This document shows positions 1 to 6,369 of a stretch of 9,602 nucleotides of DNA, in pieces (the stretch's first letter is position 1; each line of letters opens with the position of its first letter). The translations under genes and the position numbers were made by a program. The stretch spans positions 1 through 9,602 of the forward strand of contig JAEYSS010000276.1 in NCBI GenBank assembly GCA_023434425.1, read 5' to 3'. The notes under the pieces are model-generated. The model was not told where the DNA came from. It ran no database searches and saw only the letters and a program-made list of their open reading frames with translations. Origin of the DNA: Pseudomonadota bacterium (lineage in GTDB: Bacteria; Pseudomonadota; Alphaproteobacteria; Ferrovibrionales; Ferrovibrionaceae).

Positions 1-774
1 CGCAACCTGCTGACCGCCGATGAGCAGGAACTCTGCGGCCTGCGCGGCAATCGGCTGGCGATGATTTTCCAGGAGCCGATGACCTCGCTCAATCCGCTGC
101 ACCGGATCGTCGACCAGATCGCCGAACCGCTGCGGCTGCATCTTGGCCTCACCGGCATGCAGGCGCGTGAGCGCGTGGTGGAATTGCTGGATCGTGTCGG
201 CATCCCCAATCCGCGCAGCCGGCTGGACGCCTATCCGCATCAGCTGTCGGGCGGGCAGCGCCAGCGCGTGATGATCGCCATGGCGCTCGCCTGCGATCCC
301 GACATCCTGATCGCCGACGAACCGACCACCGCGCTCGACGTCACCATCCAGGGCCAGATCCTCGACCTGATCCGCCGGCTGGTGGATGAAACCGGCATGG
401 GCCTGGTGCTGATCAGCCACGACCTCGGCGTGATCGCCGAAACGGTGGATCGCGTGCTGGTGATGTATGCCGGCCGGGCCGTCGAGTCCGGCCCGGTGCA
501 TGACGTCTTCGCCCGCATGGCGCATCCCTATGCGCGCGGACTGTTTTCGGCGATGCCGCGCATCGCCCCGGGGCTGTCGCATCCGCGACCGCAATTGCCG
601 ACCATTCCCGGCATCGTGCCCGACCTGCATGACCTGCCGGCTGCCTGCGCCTTCGCCGACCGTTGCGATCTGGCTGAGCCGCGCTGCCGCGCCGAGTTCC
701 CGCCCAATGCAACCATCGGCCCGACGCACCAGGCCGAATGCTGGCGTACCGAGCTGACGGTCGGTGCGCCATGA
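1..774 (+). CDS. Peptide/nickel ABC importer ATP-binding protein, OppD/DppD type (5' truncated)
   Basis: This is the first of two cytoplasmic ATPases that power a peptide/nickel-type (Opp/Dpp) ABC importer. The reading frame is open from base 1, so the start codon and Walker A lie before the window; 257 codons remain. In window codon numbers, the Q-loop MIFQEP is at 21-26, the signature LSGGQ at 82-86, Walker B ILIADE at 102-107 and the switch His in LISHD at 140. The C-terminal oligopeptide-transporter tail (HPY at 175-177) carries cysteines at 216, 222, 229 and 247, spaced like those that hold a 4Fe-4S cluster in DppD-type proteins. Its TGA overlaps the ATG of the next ATPase. The family is certain. 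The substrate (peptide, nickel, glutathione or other) cannot be read from an ATPase, because the binding protein and permeases are outside the window. Confidence 0.95.
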   Translation, partial: RNLLTADEQELCGLRGNRLAMIFQEPMTSLNPLHRIVDQIAEPLRLHLGLTGMQARERVVELLDRVGIPNPRSRLDAYPHQLSGGQRQRVMIAMALACDPDILIADEPTTALDVTIQGQILDLIRRLVDETGMGLVLISHDLGVIAETVDRVLVMYAGRAVESGPVHDVFARMAHPYARGLFSAMPRIAPGLSHPRPQLPTIPGIVPDLHDLPAACAFADRCDLAEPRCRAEFPPNATIGPTHQAECWRTELTVGAP

Positions 775-1772
775 CCGCGCTGGTGGAGATCGAGAATATC
801 CACAAGACCTACACACTGAAACGGGCGACGCCCTTTTCGGCCGCGCAGCAGGTCTTCGCCGTAAACGGCGTGTCGCTGGCGATAAAAGCCGGCGAAAGCC
901 TCGGCATCGTCGGTGAGTCCGGCTGCGGCAAGTCCACACTGGCGCGCCTGGTGATGGCGCTGGAAAAACCGAATCAGGGCCGCATGCTGTTTGCCGGCCA
1001 TGATCTGAATGCGCTGTCGACCGAGGCGCTGCGCGCGGCACGGCGCGATTTCCAGATGGTATTCCAGGATCCCTATGGCTCGCTCGATCCACGCCTGACG
1101 GTGGAGCGGATTGTCGCCGAGCCGCTGGACGTGCTGGAAAAACTGACGCGTGCCGCGCGGCGCGACCGCGTGGCCGACACACTGGCCACGGTCGGGCTCC
1201 GGTCCGGCGACATGGAAAAATATCCGCATGAATTTTCCGGCGGCCAGCGTCAGCGCATCGCGATTGCGCGCGCCCTGATCACACGGCCCAAACTGATCGT
1301 GGCCGACGAAGCGGTCTCGGCACTGGATGTCTCGGTGCAGGCGCAGGTGCTGAACCTGATGGCCGACCTGCAGCAGCGCTACGGAATTACCTATCTGTTT
1401 ATCAGCCATAATCTGGCGGTGATCGACCATCTGTGCAGCCATGTGGCGGTGATGTATCTCGGCCGCATCGTCGAACAGGGCAGCACGGCGACGATCTTCG
1501 CGAAGCCGGCGCATCCCTACACCCGCGCGCTGCTGGCGGCTTTGCCGCAGCCGGTGCCACCGCCGCCCGGACAGGCCCGCCGCCGCAGCCTGCTGCAGGG
1601 CAATCCGCCCAGCCAGACGGCGCTGAAAGCCGGCTGTGCGCTGGCCGATCGCTGCAGCTACGCCGACGATCGCTGCCGCGCGGCCACGCCCGAGTTGCGC
1701 AGGATGCCCGATGGCCGAGCGGTCGCCTGTCACAAGGCCGAGAGCGTTGTGGAAGAACCGCTAGCGCGGTGA
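771..1772 (+). CDS. Peptide/nickel ABC importer ATP-binding protein, OppF/DppF type
   Basis: This is the second ATPase of the importer, expected to form a heterodimer with the upstream OppD/DppD-type subunit under the permease pair. It has 333 residues, normal for the family. Walker A GESGCGKST is at 48-56, the Q-loop Gln at 99 (MVFQD), the signature FSGGQRQR at 155-162, Walker B LIVADE at 175-180 and the switch His at 213 (FISHN). The tail repeats the cysteine pattern of its partner (C289, C295, C302, C320). Walker B is followed by AVSALD where PVSALD is commoner, a known variant. I chose the ATG at 771 because it overlaps the previous stop (ATGA) and precedes the conserved N-terminus; an in-frame ATG at 738 would add 11 residues unlike the family. 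No clear Shine-Dalgarno is seen, so translation is probably coupled. The 3' end overlaps a convergent lipoprotein gene by 12 bp. Confidence 0.95.
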   Translation: MTALVEIENIHKTYTLKRATPFSAAQQVFAVNGVSLAIKAGESLGIVGESGCGKSTLARLVMALEKPNQGRMLFAGHDLNALSTEALRAARRDFQMVFQDPYGSLDPRLTVERIVAEPLDVLEKLTRAARRDRVADTLATVGLRSGDMEKYPHEFSGGQRQRIAIARALITRPKLIVADEAVSALDVSVQAQVLNLMADLQQRYGITYLFISHNLAVIDHLCSHVAVMYLGRIVEQGSTATIFAKPAHPYTRALLAALPQPVPPPPGQARRRSLLQGNPPSQTALKAGCALADRCSYADDRCRAATPELRRMPDGRAVACHKAESVVEEPLAR

Positions 1773-2096
1773 GGCGATGACCTGCAGGCGGTAGCCGCGC
1801 TCACGCATGCAGTAGTCGGTAAATTCGGCTTCACGTGGGCCGCGGTCGAAATAGGACGGCGTGCGCGGCTCACGCCAGGGCGCGCCGAAGCTGTTGAAGC
1901 CGGTGCCTGTCCAGGGCGGATAGAGCGGTCGCGTCGACGAACTTTCATCCAGCGCCTGCTTCCAGGCGATGTCGCGACACTCCTTGTAGTCCCGGTCACG
2001 CTGCGCGGCGCCGGTATCGCTGCGCACCCATTCGGTCGGCGTCGTGGCACAGGCGCCAAGCAGCAGAACCAGGGCTAGTCCAGCCAGGCGGATCAT
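1761..2096 (-). CDS. Small lipoprotein, third of three tandem paralogues
   Basis: This is a 111-residue predicted lipoprotein of unknown function. A hydrophobic signal of about 15 residues ends in the lipobox LLGAC, with lipidated C16. Ala at +2 predicts release to the outer membrane. The mature part starts with TEWVRSD, then has C40 in DYKECRDIA, the block QALDESSSTRPLYPP (48-62), and C96 in YCMRERGYRL near the end. The W, both cysteines and the RGY motif recur in the two upstream neighbours; the two cysteines probably form a disulfide in the periplasm (inference). The closest relative is the gene at 2093-2440, with the same C40/C96 spacing. The start ATG overlaps that gene's TGA (ATGA) and has no good Shine-Dalgarno, so it is probably translated by coupling. 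The 3' end overlaps the convergent ABC ATPase gene. Confidence 0.82.
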   Translation of the reverse strand: MIRLAGLALVLLLGACATTPTEWVRSDTGAAQRDRDYKECRDIAWKQALDESSSTRPLYPPWTGTGFNSFGAPWREPRTPSYFDRGPREAEFTDYCMRERGYRLQVIASPR

Positions 2097-2440
2097 GATT
2101 TCGCGCCCGGCTTCTGGGCGATGGGCTGCAGGTGATAGCCGCGCTGCTGCATGCAGTATTCCGCCAGTTCATACATCCGCGCGCCGCGCCGGGTATAGGA
2201 CGTGGTGCCGGCGCTGCCATCCTCGCCGCCAGACTCCATGAACTGGGTATCGCGAAACGGCGGATAGATCGGCCGCGTCTTGTCGCTTTCATCCAGCGCC
2301 TGCCAGTTGGCGATGTCCTGACATTCCTTTTCATCCGTCAGGCGTTGCTGCAGCGACGTATCTGCGCGCGCCCATTCGGTGGTCGGCGCACAGGCCGATA
2401 CGCCAAGCAGCAGAAAAGCGAAAACGGCACAGCGCATCAT
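2093..2440 (-). CDS. Small lipoprotein, second of three tandem paralogues
   Basis: This is a 115-residue predicted lipoprotein of unknown function. A short signal ends in GVSAC, with lipidated C17 and Ala at +2. The mature region has TTEWARADTS, C40 in DEKECQDIA, QALDESDKTRPIYPP (47-61), and C96 in YCMQQRGYHL. This matches the downstream paralogue nearly position for position, except in a Gly-rich, variable middle (about 64-88). The start is the first of two adjacent ATGs (MM), with AGGA seven bases upstream; that ribosome binding site lies on the stop codon of the preceding paralogue, nine bases away. This suggests one mRNA for all three. Function is not assignable from sequence; a structural or envelope-binding role is only a guess. 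Confidence 0.82.
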   Translation of the reverse strand: MMRCAVFAFLLLGVSACAPTTEWARADTSLQQRLTDEKECQDIANWQALDESDKTRPIYPPFRDTQFMESGGEDGSAGTTSYTRRGARMYELAEYCMQQRGYHLQPIAQKPGAKS

Positions 2441-2449
2441 GCGGACATC

Positions 2450-2803
2450 CTATTGCTGCGCCACCGGCGCCAAATGATATCCGCGGGCGCGGAGGCAGAA
2501 ATTCTGCAGATCGCCCTCGCGCTGCTGGCGCCACATGAAGGCATCATGCCGGTAATGGCCGAAAGGGCTGGGATAGGGGCCGTAGCGTGAGGGCCATGTT
2601 CCGTAATAGCCGCCATAATGGGGACCGCCGAAGAAGCTTTCGCGGAAGGCCTGGTCGCGTGCCAGGTTGGCGCAGTCGCGGCTGTCGGCCTGGGCTTCCT
2701 GCAGACTGACCCCGGGTTTCTGCCAGGCCATGGGCGGCCCGCAGGCCGCCAGCAGGCCGGCGACACCCAGCGCGAGACAGGAAAACCGGGTCTTTTTGCC
2801 CAT
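2450..2803 (-). CDS. Small Tyr/Gly-rich lipoprotein, first of three tandem paralogues
   Basis: This is a 117-residue predicted lipoprotein of unknown function, the most divergent of the three. A basic N-terminus (MGKKTR) and hydrophobic stretch end in the lipobox LLAAC, with C21 lipidated and Gly at +2. The shared frame is visible: W27 in MAWQKPG, C44 in DSRDCANLA, and C103 in FCLRARGYHL. Between the cysteines it carries a Gly/Tyr/Pro-rich segment (about 59-84) in place of the TRPxYPP block of its neighbours. The W-x-K-P-G start and the C-x3-RGY end resemble many short proteobacterial lipoproteins. It has the best ribosome binding site of the group, GGAGGT nine bases before the ATG, consistent with its leading the triplet. 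Seventy-five bp separate it from the upstream Rap1a/Tai-like gene. Confidence 0.82.
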   Translation of the reverse strand: MGKKTRFSCLALGVAGLLAACGPPMAWQKPGVSLQEAQADSRDCANLARDQAFRESFFGGPHYGGYYGTWPSRYGPYPSPFGHYRHDAFMWRQQREGDLQNFCLRARGYHLAPVAQQ

Positions 2804-2812
2804 GGCGGCTCG

Positions 2813-2818
2813 ACCTCC
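2813..2818 (-). promoter_or_regulatory. Strong ribosome binding site for the first lipoprotein gene
   Basis: On the minus strand GGAGGT stands nine bases before the ATG at 2803. It is the longest Shine-Dalgarno match seen in the window and fixes the start of the first lipoprotein. The second and third paralogues have a weaker site or none, which would suit high translation of the first and coupled translation of the rest (inference). Confidence 0.75.
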
Positions 2819-2878
2819 CGGAGCCAGATCGGCCTTCAGGCTAGGCAGGAGTTGCGGCGGAAATAGGGCCGCCAGCGG

Positions 2879-3256
2879 CTATTCCTGGCAGGGGAAGGCA
2901 TCCGTCATGGCGAGCCGGACGGTCTGAATCGCCTCCTGCCCCAGCTGGTCGCCGTTTTCCTTCGCCCATTCGACGAACTGCTGGCGCAGCAGGGTTGCCG
3001 GTGCTTCGCGCGGCGCACAGAACCAGGTGATCTCCTTGCCGTCCGAGACCATCAGCTCGTACATCGCCACCGAGGCCTGCAGGTAACGCAGGCAGCCGGC
3101 GAGACGCGCACTGCCTTCGGCGCCGTCGCACAGGGCCTGCAGATCGAGGCCGAAGAATTTCGGCGGCGGCGCCAGGTTTCCAGTCGGATTCTGCTGCGCC
3201 GCAGCACCAGACATCAGCAGCCCGGCCAGCAGGCCGGCAAGGACAAAGCGGCGCAT
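2879..3256 (-). CDS. Exported Rap1a/Tai-family-like protein
   Basis: This is a 125-residue secreted protein. The signal peptide has Arg-Arg at 2-3, a leucine-rich core and probable cleavage after AAA at 20. The mature part matches the Rap1a/Tai pattern as I know it: a first cysteine (C43), C55 followed by a helix ending in YLQ, C80 in WFCAP before a QQFVEWAKEN helix, and a terminal A-F-P-C (C123). Four cysteines would give two disulfides. Members described experimentally are immunity proteins that bind type VI secretion amidase effectors in the periplasm, but the domain is also widespread as orphan genes, and no effector or secretion gene is visible here. An immunity role is therefore only a possibility. 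Its ATG shares one base with the stop of the cinA-like gene (TGATG), so the two are probably co-translated. The family call rests on motif memory. Confidence 0.72.
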   Translation of the reverse strand: MRRFVLAGLLAGLLMSGAAAQQNPTGNLAPPPKFFGLDLQALCDGAEGSARLAGCLRYLQASVAMYELMVSDGKEITWFCAPREAPATLLRQQFVEWAKENGDQLGQEAIQTVRLAMTDAFPCQE

Positions 3257-4017
3257 CAGACGATCTCGTTCTCGAAAGGCTCGCCGCCCATGCGGCGGAA
3301 GATGGCATACATCGCATCGGCTGCAGCATCCAGCAGGACGTGGTCGGTGGAGCGCATCACGATGGCGGTGGACGCGCGCCCCCCGCGGAAGGCCGGATAG
3401 GATCCCATATCGACCGCGGGATACTGCTTCTGCAGCGCGCCAAGCTCCTCGGCCACCGCACCTTCCGGCACCAGCGCCAGCACGGTGCGCGACAGCAGCT
3501 TGTCGCCGCCGCTCAGGGTCGGCGCCACGCTGGCCACCATGGCCTGGAAGATCATCGGCACGCCGGCCATCACCATGACATTGCCGATGCGGAAACCCGG
3601 CGCGGCGGACACCGGATTGTCGATCAGGGTGGCGGTCTCAGGGATGCGTGCCATGCGCAGACGCGCGGCATTCAGCATGCCGGCCTCGTAATGCGCTTCC
3701 AGCCGCCGGCGCGCTTCCGGATGGATATCGATATGGACGCCAAAAGCCCGGGCGATGCAGTCGGCGGTGATATCGTCATGCGTCGGGCCGATACCGCCCG
3801 AGGTGAACACATAATCGTAGCGCGCGCGCAGCTCGTTCACCGCGGCGATGATGGTGTCTTCGATATCGGGGACCACACGCGCCTCGCGCAAGCGGATGCC
3901 GAGCTCAGTCAGCTTGCCGGCCAGGTAATGCATGTTGGCATCGCGGGTGCGGCCCGAGAGAATCTCGTTGCCGATCACCAGCATGGCAGCCGTCACGATT
4001 TTGGGCGCGTCCGTCAT
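3256..4017 (-). CDS. CinA N-terminal-domain / molybdopterin-binding-fold protein
   Basis: This is a 253-residue protein with the MoaB/Mog-like fold of the CinA N-terminal domain. It begins AAMLVIGNEILSGRTRDAN (10-28), typical of CinA, and carries the binding loop FTSGGIGPTHDDIT (71-84) and the block NPVSAAPGF (134-142) leading to NVMVMAGVP (146-154). Full-length CinA adds a C-terminal nicotinamide-nucleotide amidase domain, absent here; the short form is common in alphaproteobacteria. In larger CinA proteins this domain has ADP-ribose or NMN-related pyrophosphatase activity. Whether the short form does is not shown by sequence. I chose the ATG at 4017 because the family homology begins beside it; the open frame runs 29 codons further upstream but would cross into sfsA. 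No Shine-Dalgarno precedes the ATG, so the message may be leaderless. The stop overlaps the Rap1a/Tai-like start. Confidence 0.87.
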   Translation of the reverse strand: MTDAPKIVTAAMLVIGNEILSGRTRDANMHYLAGKLTELGIRLREARVVPDIEDTIIAAVNELRARYDYVFTSGGIGPTHDDITADCIARAFGVHIDIHPEARRRLEAHYEAGMLNAARLRMARIPETATLIDNPVSAAPGFRIGNVMVMAGVPMIFQAMVASVAPTLSGGDKLLSRTVLALVPEGAVAEELGALQKQYPAVDMGSYPAFRGGRASTAIVMRSTDHVLLDAAADAMYAIFRRMGGEPFENEIV

Positions 4018-4024
4018 GCCACAG

Positions 4025-4033
4025 GAGATAGCA
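4025..4033 (-). promoter_or_regulatory. Candidate extended -10 promoter for the cinA-like gene
   Basis: Reading the minus strand, TGCTATCTC (4033 to 4025) resembles an extended -10 element (TGn followed by a TATnnn hexamer). It ends seven bases before the ATG at 4017, so transcription would begin at or next to the start codon. A -35 match 17-18 bp upstream is weak. This fits the absence of a ribosome binding site but is an inference from short motifs. Confidence 0.35.
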
Positions 4034-4038
4034 CGCGC

Positions 4039-4067
4039 TGGACGTGCAGACCAGCCGCCGTTATAGG
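4039..4067 (+). promoter_or_regulatory. Candidate promoter for sfsA-map-radC, possibly leaderless
   Basis: TGGACG (4039-4044) and TATAGG (4062-4067) each match the sigma-70 hexamers at four of six positions and are exactly 17 bp apart. The expected transcription start is about 4073-4075, which is the sfsA ATG itself. No usable Shine-Dalgarno lies before that ATG; GGCGGG is only three bases away. The short motifs make this tentative. Confidence 0.4.
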
Positions 4068-4073
4068 CGGGAC

Positions 4074-4769
4074 ATGCAGTTTTCCGAACCCCTGACGCCG
4101 GCAACCTTGGTCCGCCGCTACAAGCGGTTCCTCGCCGACATGCAGTTCGACGATGGTCGCATCGAGACCGTGCACTGCCCCAATCCGGGACAGATGCTGG
4201 GCCTGCTTGAGCCCGGCAGCCGGGCCTGGCTCAAGCGTGGCCGCGGCAAGCTGAACTGGGGCTGGGTGATCGGCACCGCCGGCAATGGCAGCCTGGTCGG
4301 CATCGATACCGGACTGGCCAACCGGCTGGCCGCCGAGGCGCTCGCACGAGAGGCGATCCCGGAACTGGCCGGCTACAGCCTGCATCGTCCGGAGGTGAAA
4401 TACGGTACCAACAGCCGCGTCGATTTCCTGCTGACTGCGGACGGCCGCTCGCCCTGCTATCTCGAGATCAAGAACGTGCATCTCAGTCGCCAGCCGCCGC
4501 TGGCGGAATTTCCCGATTGCGTCACTACGCGCGGTGCGAAACATCTGCGTGAACTGTCCGCCATGGTCGCCGCCGGTCACCGGGCCGTGATGCTGTTCGT
4601 GGTGCAGCGCGACGACTGCAGCCAGTTCCGCATTGCCGCGGACTGCGATCCGGGCTATGCCGCAGCCTTCAGCGAGGCTAGGAATGCCGGGGTCGAGGCG
4701 CTATGTTATGCTTGCAGCGTGACGGAGGCCGGCATCGCCATTGCCCGCCGGGTGCCGATTTACCGGTAA
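4074..4769 (+). CDS. sfsA: SfsA, sugar fermentation stimulation protein homologue
   Basis: This is a 231-residue SfsA-family protein; the E. coli protein is of similar length (234). The N-terminal part has [10 protein letters not shown] and the family hallmark [20 protein letters not shown] (34-53), an OB-like region. The C-terminal part has SRVDFLL with D117 and [10 protein letters not shown] with E131 and K133, the D-(x)n-E-x-K arrangement of the PD-(D/E)XK nuclease fold. The protein was named for an effect on maltose metabolism in E. coli and was described as DNA-binding; its biochemical role is unsettled. I chose the ATG at 4074 because [19 protein letters not shown] matches the family start; a GTG at 4044 would add ten unrelated residues. 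It is divergent from the cinA-like gene and leads a probable sfsA-map-radC operon, with 31 bp to map. The stop codon lies in a 10-bp palindrome (4760-4769). Confidence 0.93.
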   Translation: MQFSEPLTPATLVRRYKRFLADMQFDDGRIETVHCPNPGQMLGLLEPGSRAWLKRGRGKLNWGWVIGTAGNGSLVGIDTGLANRLAAEALAREAIPELAGYSLHRPEVKYGTNSRVDFLLTADGRSPCYLEIKNVHLSRQPPLAEFPDCVTTRGAKHLRELSAMVAAGHRAVMLFVVQRDDCSQFRIAADCDPGYAAAFSEARNAGVEALCYACSVTEAGIAIARRVPIYR

Positions 4770-4800
4770 CGCGCTGAAAACAAAAGGAAAAATTCAGCCC

Positions 4801-5634
4801 GTGAACCAGACCCAGGCCCGCATCCTCGAGACCGACGACGACGATATCCATTCCGGTGCGGTCCGCCTGCACCGGCCGGAGGATTTCGTCGGCATGCGCG
4901 CGGCCGGCCGGCTGGCTGCGGAGACGCTGGATTTCATCACGCCCCATGTCGTGCCCGGCGTCACGACCGGCAAACTCGACGAACTGTGCCATGCCTATAT
5001 CGTCGAGCGCAGTGCCGTGCCGGCCCCGCTCGGCTATCGCGGCTTCCCGAAATCGATCTGCACCTCGGTGAACCATGTGGTCTGCCACGGCATTCCGGGT
5101 GACAAGATCCTGGAAGATGGCGACATCCTCAATATCGACGTCACCGTGATCCTGGATGGCTGGCATGGCGATACCAGCCGCATGTTCCTGGTCGGCGATG
5201 TCGGCGTGAAGGGCAAGCGGATCTGCGACATCACCTATGACGCCATGATGCGCGGCATCGAAGTGGTGAAGCCCGGCGCGACCACCGGCGATATCGGCCA
5301 TGCGATCCAGAGCTTTGTCGAGAAGGAGCGTTTCTCGGTGGTGCGCGATTTCTGCGGCCATGGCTTAGGGAGAATTTTCCACGAGCCGCCGAATATCCTG
5401 CATTACGGCGAGCAGGGCACCGGCGTGCCGCTGCAGGCCGGCATGTTCTTCACCATCGAGCCGATGGTGAATGCCGGCAAATGGCAGGTGAAGCTGCTGT
5501 CGGACGGCTGGACCGCGGTGACCAAGGACCGCTCGCTCTCGGCGCAGTTCGAACATTCGATCGGCGTGACCGAGACCGGCTACGAGATCTTCACGCTGTC
5601 GCCCAGGGGCTGGCACAAGCCGCCTTACACATAA
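4801..5634 (+). CDS. map: Type I methionine aminopeptidase
   Basis: This cytoplasmic dinuclear metalloenzyme removes the initiator methionine from nascent proteins with small second residues. It has 277 residues, a little longer than the 264 of E. coli because of an acidic leader (ETDDDDIHSG, 10-19). All five metal ligands are present: D113 and D124 in the segment NIDVTVILDGWHGDTSR, H187 in GHGLG, E220 in TIEPM and E251 in QFEHS. H96 in VCHGIP and H194 match the catalytic-site histidines of the family. I chose the GTG at 4801, with AAGGA twelve bases upstream. An in-frame ATG at 4741 would lie inside sfsA and add 20 residues without family support. The gene is essential in most bacteria and probably shares a transcript with sfsA before it and radC ten bases after it. 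Confidence 0.96.
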   Translation: MNQTQARILETDDDDIHSGAVRLHRPEDFVGMRAAGRLAAETLDFITPHVVPGVTTGKLDELCHAYIVERSAVPAPLGYRGFPKSICTSVNHVVCHGIPGDKILEDGDILNIDVTVILDGWHGDTSRMFLVGDVGVKGKRICDITYDAMMRGIEVVKPGATTGDIGHAIQSFVEKERFSVVRDFCGHGLGRIFHEPPNILHYGEQGTGVPLQAGMFFTIEPMVNAGKWQVKLLSDGWTAVTKDRSLSAQFEHSIGVTETGYEIFTLSPRGWHKPPYT

Positions 5635-5644
5635 GACGGACGGA

Positions 5645-6340
5645 TTGGCAGAAGCGGGCGAAACCGAAAAACCCCACTTCCACGGCCATCGCGCGAGATT
5701 GCGGGCCCGCTTCCTCGACAGCGCCGGCACCGGCATACCGGATTATGAAATCCTCGAACTGATCCTGTTCGGCGTCTTCCGCAACGGCGATACCAAGCCG
5801 CTGGCCAAGGCGCTGGTGGCCGAATTCGGCTCGCTCGCCGCCGTGCTGGCCGCGCCGGCGGAACGCCTGAGCAAAGTGCCGGGCTGCGGCGAGGCGGTGA
5901 TCGCCGCGCTGAAAGTGACGCGCGAGGCGGGCCTGCGCATGCTGCAGGCCGAGGTGAAAGCGCGGCCGGCACTGTCGAACTGGCAGGCGCTGCTGGACTA
6001 CTGCCGCGCGGTACTGCAGCACGAACAGATCGAGCAGTTCAGAATCCTGTTCCTCGACCGCAAGAACCAGGTGCTCGCCGACGAGCAGCAGCAGCGTGGT
6101 ACGGTTGACCATACGCCGGTCTATCCGCGCGAAGTGGTGAAGCGCGCGCTGGAGCTGAATGCCGCTGCGCTGATTCTGGTGCACAACCATCCTTCGGGCG
6201 ACCCGACGCCAAGCCGCGCCGACATCGAGATGACCCGCGAAGTGGCCAAGGCTGCCGCCACGATGGGGATCGCCGTGCACGATCATCTGATCATCGGCCG
6301 CAAGGGCCATGTCAGCTTCCGCGAGCAGGGATTGCTGTAA
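5645..6340 (+). CDS. radC: RadC-family JAMM/MPN domain protein
   Basis: This is a 231-residue RadC-family protein. An N-terminal RadC domain holds the helix-hairpin-helix-like segment LSKVPGCGEAVIAALK (75-90). The C-terminal MPN domain shows the JAMM metalloprotease-like signature: an upstream Glu (E127 or E130), then HNHPSGDPTPSRAD with H180, H182 and D193, and HDHLIIG at 212-218. The early link of radC to radiation resistance in E. coli was later attributed to recG, so its role is unknown; a DNA-recombination-related function is often proposed. The start appears to be TTG at 5645, because no in-frame ATG or GTG lies near the conserved N-terminus, and GGACGGA lies directly before it. Only ten bases separate it from the map stop. 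It converges on a membrane-protein gene across a short hairpin. Confidence 0.92.
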   Translation: MAEAGETEKPHFHGHRARLRARFLDSAGTGIPDYEILELILFGVFRNGDTKPLAKALVAEFGSLAAVLAAPAERLSKVPGCGEAVIAALKVTREAGLRMLQAEVKARPALSNWQALLDYCRAVLQHEQIEQFRILFLDRKNQVLADEQQQRGTVDHTPVYPREVVKRALELNAAALILVHNHPSGDPTPSRADIEMTREVAKAAATMGIAVHDHLIIGRKGHVSFREQGLL

Positions 6341-6349
6341 CGCAGATTT

Positions 6350-6368
6350 CCGGACCGGAATGGTCCGG
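6350..6368. terminator. Hairpin between convergent radC and HemJ/CopD-like gene
   Basis: CCGGACC (6350-6356) and GGTCCGG (6362-6368) form a 7-bp perfect GC-rich stem with a 5-base loop. It fills most of the 29-bp gap between the two convergent stop codons and so could end transcription in both directions. Neither side has a proper T tract, so intrinsic termination would be weak; it may instead mark 3' ends. Confidence 0.5.
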
Positions 6369-6369
6369 C

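Noticed and set aside
528..1733. A 401-codon open frame on the minus strand opposite the ABC ATPases
   Set aside because: It is antisense to two genes with full ABC motifs, and its composition (many Gln, Arg, His) is that of a mirror frame.
2044..2590. Plus-strand open frames across the lipoprotein genes
   Set aside because: They lack ribosome binding sites and signal features, and lie opposite three genes with lipoboxes and a shared cysteine pattern.
2856..2873. A 5-bp stem GGCGG/CCGCC after the Rap1a/Tai-like gene, possible terminator
   Set aside because: The stem is short and no T run follows on the minus strand; such matches are frequent in this base composition. Partial attenuation before the lipoproteins cannot be excluded.
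4018..4104. A longer N-terminus for the cinA-like protein, starting at 4104
   Set aside because: The extra 29 residues do not resemble the family, and the extension would overlap the divergent sfsA start and its likely promoter.
4760..4769. A 10-bp palindrome TTACCGGTAA at the sfsA stop
   Set aside because: It is short, contains coding bases and the stop codon, and has no loop or T tract. It is unlikely to be a terminator within the sfsA-map-radC unit.
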